A stretch of DNA of 64,000 nt, taken from NCBI RefSeq assembly GCF_016925555.1, contig NZ_CP070479.1:310001-374000 (forward strand), written 5' to 3'. Position numbers and translations under genes: made by a program. This document shows positions 56,286 through 64,000 of this stretch, piece after piece; within the stretch, counting starts at the first letter, position 1; every line of letters begins with the position of its first letter. Origin of the DNA: Mycoplasma tauri. GTDB lineage: Bacteria; Bacillota_I; Bacilli_A; Mycoplasmatales; Metamycoplasmataceae. Below the pieces are notes generated by a model. The model did not search any database. It was not told where the DNA came from and worked only from the letters and a program-made list of their open reading frames with translations.

Positions 56286-56654
56286 TTATTTTAAAAAATC
56301 ATTAAGTTTTATGCTAATTAACTTAGCATATGAACCTACTATAAGTGAAATCTTATTGGTTGATAACATAACTCCTGATATATATTTAAGTTTTTTTAAA
56401 GCTTCAACATTTATTAATTCTTTTTCTTTAAATTTTACTTTTAAACTGGATATAGAATTATCTACAGATATTATATTTTTTCTTGTGCCGAGAAAATTAA
56501 TTAATTGTTCAATATCAACACTTGAGTCTAATTTATTAATTTCTCCTCTTTTATTTTTTTGAATTTTTTTAGCTTTTAATTTTCAATATAATCAGCAGAA
56601 ACCAATTGTAAAAATAGTTAATATTACAATTATAAATTTATCTTTTTTTGTCAT
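56286..56654 (-). CDS. Membrane-anchored EIIB-like protein lacking the catalytic cysteine
   Basis: 122 aa from ATG 56652-56654 to TAA 56286-56288. Residues 6-25 form one membrane helix (two TGA tryptophans). Residues 44-122 resemble the glucose-type PTS EIIB domain: DIEQLINFLGTRKNIISVDNSISSLKVKFK, then EALKKL…GV and IVGSYAKLI. In true EIIB the segment is DNC.TRLR, with the cysteine as phosphoryl acceptor; here it is Ser67 and the Arg after it is also gone. It therefore cannot act as a normal phosphocarrier. AAGGA lies upstream. No PTS permease gene is nearby. Confidence 0.65.
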
Positions 56655-56810
56655 TTTTATCCTTGTAGTCATAATTTTACAATATATTAATTTTAAATAT
56701 TAATATCTTTTTTAATATTCACTAATAAATATTAAAATTAATAATAAAATTATTAATTATGTTAAGTTTTAAATATTAAAATTTAAATATAAATTATTGA
56801 GAGGCACAAA

Positions 56811-57809
56811 ATGGATAAAAAAAGATTAGTTAGCGGCATAAAACCAACAGGTGATTTAACATTAGGAAATTATATTGGAGCAATTAAAAATTTTGTTAAG
56901 TTGCAAGATGATTATGAATCATATTTTTTTGTAGCTGATTTACATTCATTAACCATGGGCGATAGCAAAGCCGAAGAATTAAGGGAAAAAAGAAAAGAAA
57001 TTATTGCTATGTATTTAGCTTGTGGAATTAATGTTGATAATTGTGCTATTTTTTACCAATCTGACGTTTATGAACATGTGTTAGCTCAATGATTATTAAC
57101 TTGTGAAACAACACTTGGCGAGTTGAATAGAATGACGCAGTTTAAAGATAAAAGTCAAAAATTAGCTAAAGAGGCTAATGGAACTGAAAAAATTCCTGTA
57201 GGCTTATTAATGTATCCTACTTTGATGGCTGCTGATATTTTAATTTATAATCCTGATTTTGTTCCTATAGGAGAAGATCAAATTCAGCATTTAGAACTCA
57301 CAAGAACATTAGCTTCAAGAATTAACAAAAAAAGAAAAATGAATTTAAAATTACCAAAAGGGTTTCTTCCTGAAGTTGGTGCAAGAATAAAATCTTTAAA
57401 TGATCCAAATATAAAGATGTCAAAAAGCGAAAAGAGTACTTGAGGTACAATTTATTTAAAAGATGATCCCGAGTTAGCGTATAAAAAAATAATGAAAGCT
57501 GTTACAGATTCAGAAAATAAAGTTTATGCTTCAGATAACAAACCAGGAGTTACTAACTTACTTAATATTTATGCTTCTTTAAAAAACATTACTCTTGAAG
57601 AGGCCGAAAAATTATTTTCTAATTCTGATTATGCAACATTTAAAAAAGCCGTTGCTCAAGCTGTTAAAGATGAATTAATTATGATTCAATCAAGGTATGT
57701 TAATGCTCTTCAAAAAGTTGATTCAATTGCAGAAGAAGGTGCCAAAAAAGCCAGATTAATTTGTGGCCCCATAGTTTTAGAAATGTTAAAAAAATTTGGA
57801 CTTAAGTAA
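56811..57809 (+). CDS. trpS: Tryptophanyl-tRNA synthetase
   Basis: 332 aa, class I synthetase. SGIKPTGDLTLGNYIGA contains the TxGN variant of the HIGH motif, and NIKMSKSEKS is the KMSKS loop. DQIQHLELTR is also typical. This enzyme must charge the tRNA that reads UGA in this organism; the gene itself uses TGA for Trp in QWLLTCE and STWGTIY. GAGAGG precedes the ATG. It heads a rightward operon ending with ruvX. Confidence 0.96.
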
Positions 57810-57820
57810 AAGAGGAAATT

Positions 57821-59569
57821 ATGAAAATATTAGCTAATAAAAAATTAAATCACACAACAAGCCACTTATTAGGAGCAGCTGTTGAAATTCTTTATCCAGA
57901 TGTTAAATTAGGTTTTGGCCCAGCTACTGATGAAGGGTTTTATTATGATTTTGATTTTGCAGATTTCTTTAGTGAAAATGAGTTAAGCAAGATTGAAAAA
58001 TTAATGAAAAAACTAGCAAGTAGAAATTTAATTACAATAAAAATTGATATTGATCAATATGATTTTTCTGATAAGCCCTATAAAAAAGAGTTATATGAAG
58101 AATTAGTTGCTAATGGTAAAGATGTTACTTTTTATGCATTACAAGATCCACTTAATAAAGAAATAGTTTTTAAAGATTTATGTGCTGGAGATCATGTTGA
58201 AAATACAAAAGTTATTAAGAACTTTAAATTATTAAACATTGCTGGTGCTTATTGAAGAGGAAATAGTGACAATAAGCAGCTAACTAGAATTTATGGAACA
58301 TCTTGAGACTCTAAAGAAGAATTGGATAATTTTTTGGCCATTCTTGCAGACAGAAAAGAAAGAGATCATAGAAAAATTGGCAAAGAAATGAAGATTTTTA
58401 CATTTAATTCTATGTGTGGTCAAGGTTTTCCAATTTGACTTGAAAATGGTATGTACATCCACAATGAAATTCGTAATTTAACTCTTAAACTTGATAAAAA
58501 ATATGGTTTTACAGAAGTTCTTACACCTCATTTTGGTTCAGAAGACTTGTATAAAACAAGTGGTCACTTAGCTCACTATAAAGATGATATGTTTAAGCCG
58601 TTAGTGGTTGAGAATGAACGTCTTATTCCTCGACCTATGACTTGCCCACATCATATCTTGGTTTATAATACAGAAAAAAGATCTTATCGTGATTTACCAA
58701 TTAGATATTCTGAACAGTCACAACTTTATAGATATGAAAAATCTGGTGCATTAACAGGGCTTGAAAGAGTTAGAGGCATGCTTTTAACAGAAGGTCATTT
58801 ATTTGTTAGACATGATCAAATTGAACAAGAAGTTCGCAGAATGTATAGTCAAATTAAAGAAATGCTTGATATTTTTAATATTAAAATTAGTTATGTATCT
58901 CTTTCTTTAAGAGATTCTGAAAACAAAGATAAATATTTCAATGATGATAATATTTGAAATCAAGCTGAAGATATGCTTGCTAGAGCACTTGATGATATGC
59001 AAATTAAATATACAAAAGTCAAAGGTGAAGCAGCATTTTATGGTCCAAAAATAGATATTCAAATTGATACAGCATTAGGACATGAAATAACAGTTTCAAC
59101 TATTCAACTTGACTTTTTACAACCAGAAAAATTTAATATTTCATATATTAACCATGAAAACAAAGAAGTTAGACCTGTAATGATTCATAGAGGTTTAATC
59201 GGTACTTACGAAAGATTTGTTGCTATCCTATTAGAACAAACTAAAGGTAATTTACCATTTTGAATAGCTCCAAAACAAGTTACTATAATTCCTGTAAATA
59301 TGGATGAAAATTTAGACTATTGTGAAAAAGTAGCTAGTGAATTAATGCAAAATGATTTTAGAGTTAAAATCGATAATTCTAATGAAAGATTAAATAAAAA
59401 AATTAGAAATGCACAAGTTTCTAAATCAAAATATCAATTGATTTTAGGTTCTAATGAAATTGATACAAACACAATATCTTATCGTGAATATGGTTCTGAA
59501 ACAACTCATAATACTAAATTAAGTGAATTTATTTCACTATTGGAATCATTAAGAAAAAATTATAAATAA
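57821..59569 (+). CDS. thrS: Threonyl-tRNA synthetase without the TGS domain
   Basis: 582 aa, class II. The protein begins directly at the editing domain: [13 protein letters not shown] (HxxxH) and [12 protein letters not shown] (Cys/His of the editing site). The usual 60-residue TGS domain is absent. The catalytic domain has motif 2 [26 protein letters not shown] and motif 3 [17 protein letters not shown], then the anticodon-binding domain. GAGGAAA precedes the ATG, 11 nt after trpS. Confidence 0.96.
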
Positions 59570-59573
59570 AGCT

Positions 59574-61176
<1,603 letters not shown>

Positions 61177-61185
61177 GGAGTAATT

Positions 61186-63831
61186 ATGGAGAAAATGAAT
61201 TCGAAACAAATTCGAGATGCTTGACTTAAGTTTTTTGAATCAAAGGGCCACTTAATAGTTGAGCCTAAATCACTTGTGCCTGTTAATGATAATTCTCTTT
61301 TATGAATTAACTCAGGTGTTGCAACTTTAAAAGATTTTTTTTCAGGCAAAAAGATACCACCTTCAAGAAAATTAACTAATAGCCAAAAAGCAATCAGAAC
61401 TAATGATATTGAAAATGTTGGAGTAACATCAAGACACCATACTTTTTTTGAAATGCTTGGTAATTTTTCTATTGGTGATTATTTTAAAAAAGAAGCAATT
61501 GCCTATGCAAAAGAGTTTTTGGAAAATATTTTAAAATTAGACTTTAACAATATCTACATAACATATTTCAATGAAGATGAAGAAACAAAAAACCTATGAA
61601 TTGAAAATGGTATTGATCCTTCACATATGATATCGGGCAACAGAGATACTAACTTTTGAGACTTAGGCTCTGGCCCTTGTGGCCCATGTACTGAAATTTT
61701 TTATGATAGGGGCGAAAAATATGATAAAAGAGGTATTGAATTATTAATTAATGATATAGAAAATGATCGTTTTATTGAAATTTGAAATATTGTTTTCTCT
61801 CAATTTAATAATGATGGTGAAGGAAATTACACTGAATTAATTCAGAAAAATATTGATACTGGTGCAGGTCTTGAAAGAATAGCATCAATTATGCAAGACG
61901 TTCCAACTAACTATGATTCTGATCTTTTTCAAAATATTATTCATGAAGTAGAAAAATACACTCCTTATAAGTACATAATTAATAACTATTTTGAAAAAAA
62001 TGAAGAACAAACAGAAATAAACACTAGCTTTAAAATTATTGCTGATCATGTTAGAACAGTAGTTAATGCTTTGGCTGATGGTGCAAAAATTTCAAATGTT
62101 GGACGTGGTTATATTATTAGAAGATTAATTCGTCGTTCATGCTATAAAGGTATGCAGCTTAACATAAAAGGATTATTTTTGTATAAATTAGTTGATATTG
62201 TTAAGGATTCTTTACCTTTTGAATATGATGTTTTTGAAGTTGCTAATCAAATAAAAGAAGAAGAATTATTGTTCAGTAAAACAGTTGAAAATGGAAAATT
62301 ATTGCTTGAATCACACATAAAGGAAAATACTAAAATATTTGACGGTTCTATTGCTTTTAAATTGCTTGAAACATATGGCTTTCCAATTGAATTAACAGAA
62401 GAAATATTAATCAAAAAAGGTATAAAAATTGATATGAATGCTTTCTTAAAATCGAAAGAAGCACATGCCTTAGCATCAAAAGGTAATAAGGGTACTGGTA
62501 TGGATAGAGTTATAAATTCGCTTGCTTTGATAAATAATAAAATTGACGAATTTATCGGATATACAGACATAATTGGTAAAACTAATATATTAAAATTGCT
62601 TGATGAAGAGAATGAAATAGATATTTTAGATGGCAAAGGTTATTTAATTTTAAAAAGAACTCCTTTTTATGCAACAAGTGGTGGTCAAAGGCATGACAAG
62701 GGATACTTAATCCAAGGTAAAAATAGAATCGAACTTTTAGAAGTTTTTAAAGATAAGTTTGGGAACCATATTCATGTAGTTAATGGTAAAGTTAATAAAA
62801 ATGAAGAAATATCATGCTTTGTTGACCCTACTATTAGGCTTGGACTTGAAAGAAACCATTCAGGTACTCACTTACTTTTTTGTGCATTAAGACATATATT
62901 AGGTTCGCATATTGAGCAATTAGGATCTGATAACAACGAAGAAAGATTAACATTTGATTTTCCAGCTGATGAAAGACCTACTGATGAAGAAATTGCAAAA
63001 ATTGAAGATTTAATGCAAAGTTATATTAGTCAAAAAGTTAAACGTGAATATTTAATAACAACTGTTGAAAAAGCTAAGGAAATGGGAGCAATTATGACAC
63101 TTGAGGAAGGTGAATATATGGACCCTCGTAGTGTTAGAATTGTAAAATTCGGTAATATAACAAGTGACTTATGTGGTGGAACTCACTTAAGCAACACTGA
63201 AAAACTAGAAAACTTTAAAATTACACATGTTGAAAGAAAACAAGCAGGAGTTTTTAGAATTAGAGCTATAAGTTCTAATAAACTGGTTAAGGAATATTGA
63301 ATTGAAACTAATCAAAAAATAATTGATGAAATTAATGCTGTAGTTAATAAAACCATGCAAATGAACAACAAATATACATTTGATTCTTCAGTTGATAGTA
63401 GATTATCCTTAGAAGAACAAAATAAATTATTAAATGCTAAGTTAGAAAAAGTTAGAGAAGATTATAAGCTTAATTTAAAAAATAGTTCAGTTGTGAAATT
63501 TAACTATGAAAAAGTTGAATTTGAAAAAATTAATGGCTATGATGTATATCTAAATTTGAATGTAGATGCTTCTCAAGTTAAAGTTATAGCTGCTACTATA
63601 AGAGATAAATATGACTCTAATAAAATTGTTATAGTTGGTTCACAAAATGCAGAACAAATCATCTTATGCATAGCTTCTAGAAAAATTGATTCAAATAAAT
63701 TATTTAGCGCAATAACTCAAAAAATTTCTGGTCGAGGCGGTGGTTCTGCTATTTTAGCTATGGGAAAAGTTGGTAATACTGAAAATAGTCTTCAAATAAT
63801 TAAAGAAATAATTACAAAATGAGAAAATTAG
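61186..63831 (+). CDS. alaS: Alanyl-tRNA synthetase
   Basis: 881 aa, complete. Class II motifs: [44 protein letters not shown] and [13 protein letters not shown]. The editing domain carries RNHSGTHLL (HxxxH) and CGGTHLSNT (CxxxH), and a C-terminal Gly-rich domain ends in [15 protein letters not shown]. Many Trp codons are TGA. GGAG precedes the ATG at 61186. The last 13 nt overlap ruvX, the same order as in Firmicutes. Confidence 0.97.
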
Positions 63832-64000
63832 CTTTTGATCTTGGCACTAGAACATGCGGGTTTGCAATTAGTGATTTTTTAGAAATTAGTGCACAAGGTT
63901 TAGAAACAATAAGATTTGACGAAAATGACTTTAAAACAGTAATAAAAAAAACAAATGAATATATTAAAAAGTATCAATCAACAATTGATTGCTTTGTACT
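63819..64000 (+). CDS. ruvX: Holliday junction resolvase-like RuvX/YqgF, cut by the window end
   Basis: The first 60 residues are visible, starting at ATG 63819 inside the end of ala[20 protein letters not shown] matches the N-terminal strand of the YqgF RNase H fold (usually LGLDVGTKRIGVAVSD), with the first catalytic Asp at residue 7. The family processes the 16S rRNA 5' end. The alaS-ruvX junction is conserved. Confidence 0.85.
   Translation, partial: MRKLAFDLGTRTCGFAISDFLEISAQGLETIRFDENDFKTVIKKTNEYIKKYQSTIDCFV

Noticed and set aside
56311-56562. Rightward 83-codon frame
   Set aside because: It is the complement of the EIIB-like gene, which has a membrane helix, a ribosome-binding site and TGA tryptophans on the other strand.

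Overview
This window is a mollicute (mycoplasma) chromosome segment. TGA has to be read as tryptophan in almost every larger gene (for example dnaE, atpA, tuf, enolase, alaS). The DNA is very AT-rich, there are several lipobox (…SC) lipoproteins, and the gene set is minimal and densely packed. The gene order and lipoprotein types fit the hominis-type mycoplasmas (Mycoplasmopsis/Metamycoplasma), but that placement is inference. I see no rRNA, tRNA, CRISPR array, insertion sequence or replication origin.

Layout. 1-4085: the tail of a surface protein, then two leftward genes: a repeat-rich, membrane-anchored GA-module-like protein whose promoter contains a (TA)13 tract, and a YitT-family membrane protein. 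4170-6623: ftsY-ylxM (SRP docking), rpmG and a lipoprotein. 6714-10551: leftward dnaE and a stand-alone 5'-3' exonuclease. 10619-20435: mnmG, rlmH, a MATE exporter, a DUF3137 protein, rsmD (leftward), def, a CvpA-like protein and a two-gene ABC exporter. 20436-24429: a structured intergenic region, then a DUF1015 protein, a LicC-type nucleotidyltransferase fused to a PLP enzyme, and LicD. This is the most unusual block. 24521-28833: leftward acid phosphatase lipoprotein, two tandem DHH phosphoesterases and recO. 28941-35594: YloU-like gene, fakA-like gene, plsX, rnc and smc. 35744-39733: a hypothetical protein, a type-17 lipoprotein, dut and an S41 protease lipoprotein. 39778-41652: leftward rpsB-tsf. 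41970-48983: a complete nine-gene F1Fo ATP synthase operon. 49138-50505: leftward enolase. 51011-54326: tuf, then tsaE-tsaB-tsaD for t6A. 54340-56654: a large lipoprotein and a leftward cysteine-less EIIB-like membrane protein. 56811-64000: trpS, thrS, a membrane protein, mnmA, alaS and ruvX (cut by the window end).

How the genes work together. Most of the window is core housekeeping: translation and tRNA modification (mnmG, mnmA, tsaBDE, rlmH, rsmD, def, three synthetases), replication and repair, phospholipid precursors (fakA/plsX), and membrane energetics. The accessory layer is the cell surface: seven anchored or lipid-modified proteins, and a three-gene cassette (20704-24429). I read that cassette as making a CDP-activated amino-alcohol phosphate, possibly phosphoethanolamine, and transferring it to a surface glycan or glycolipid. 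That pathway is inference from domain content, not demonstrated.

Regulation visible in sequence. Several genes have a -10 box 6-8 nt before the ATG and no Shine-Dalgarno (ftsY, dnaE, def, dut), suggesting leaderless mRNAs. There are structured 5' leaders before tuf and rpsB, a 22-bp dyad over the -10 box of the MATE gene, a (TA)n tract in a surface-protein promoter, and many intrinsic terminators.
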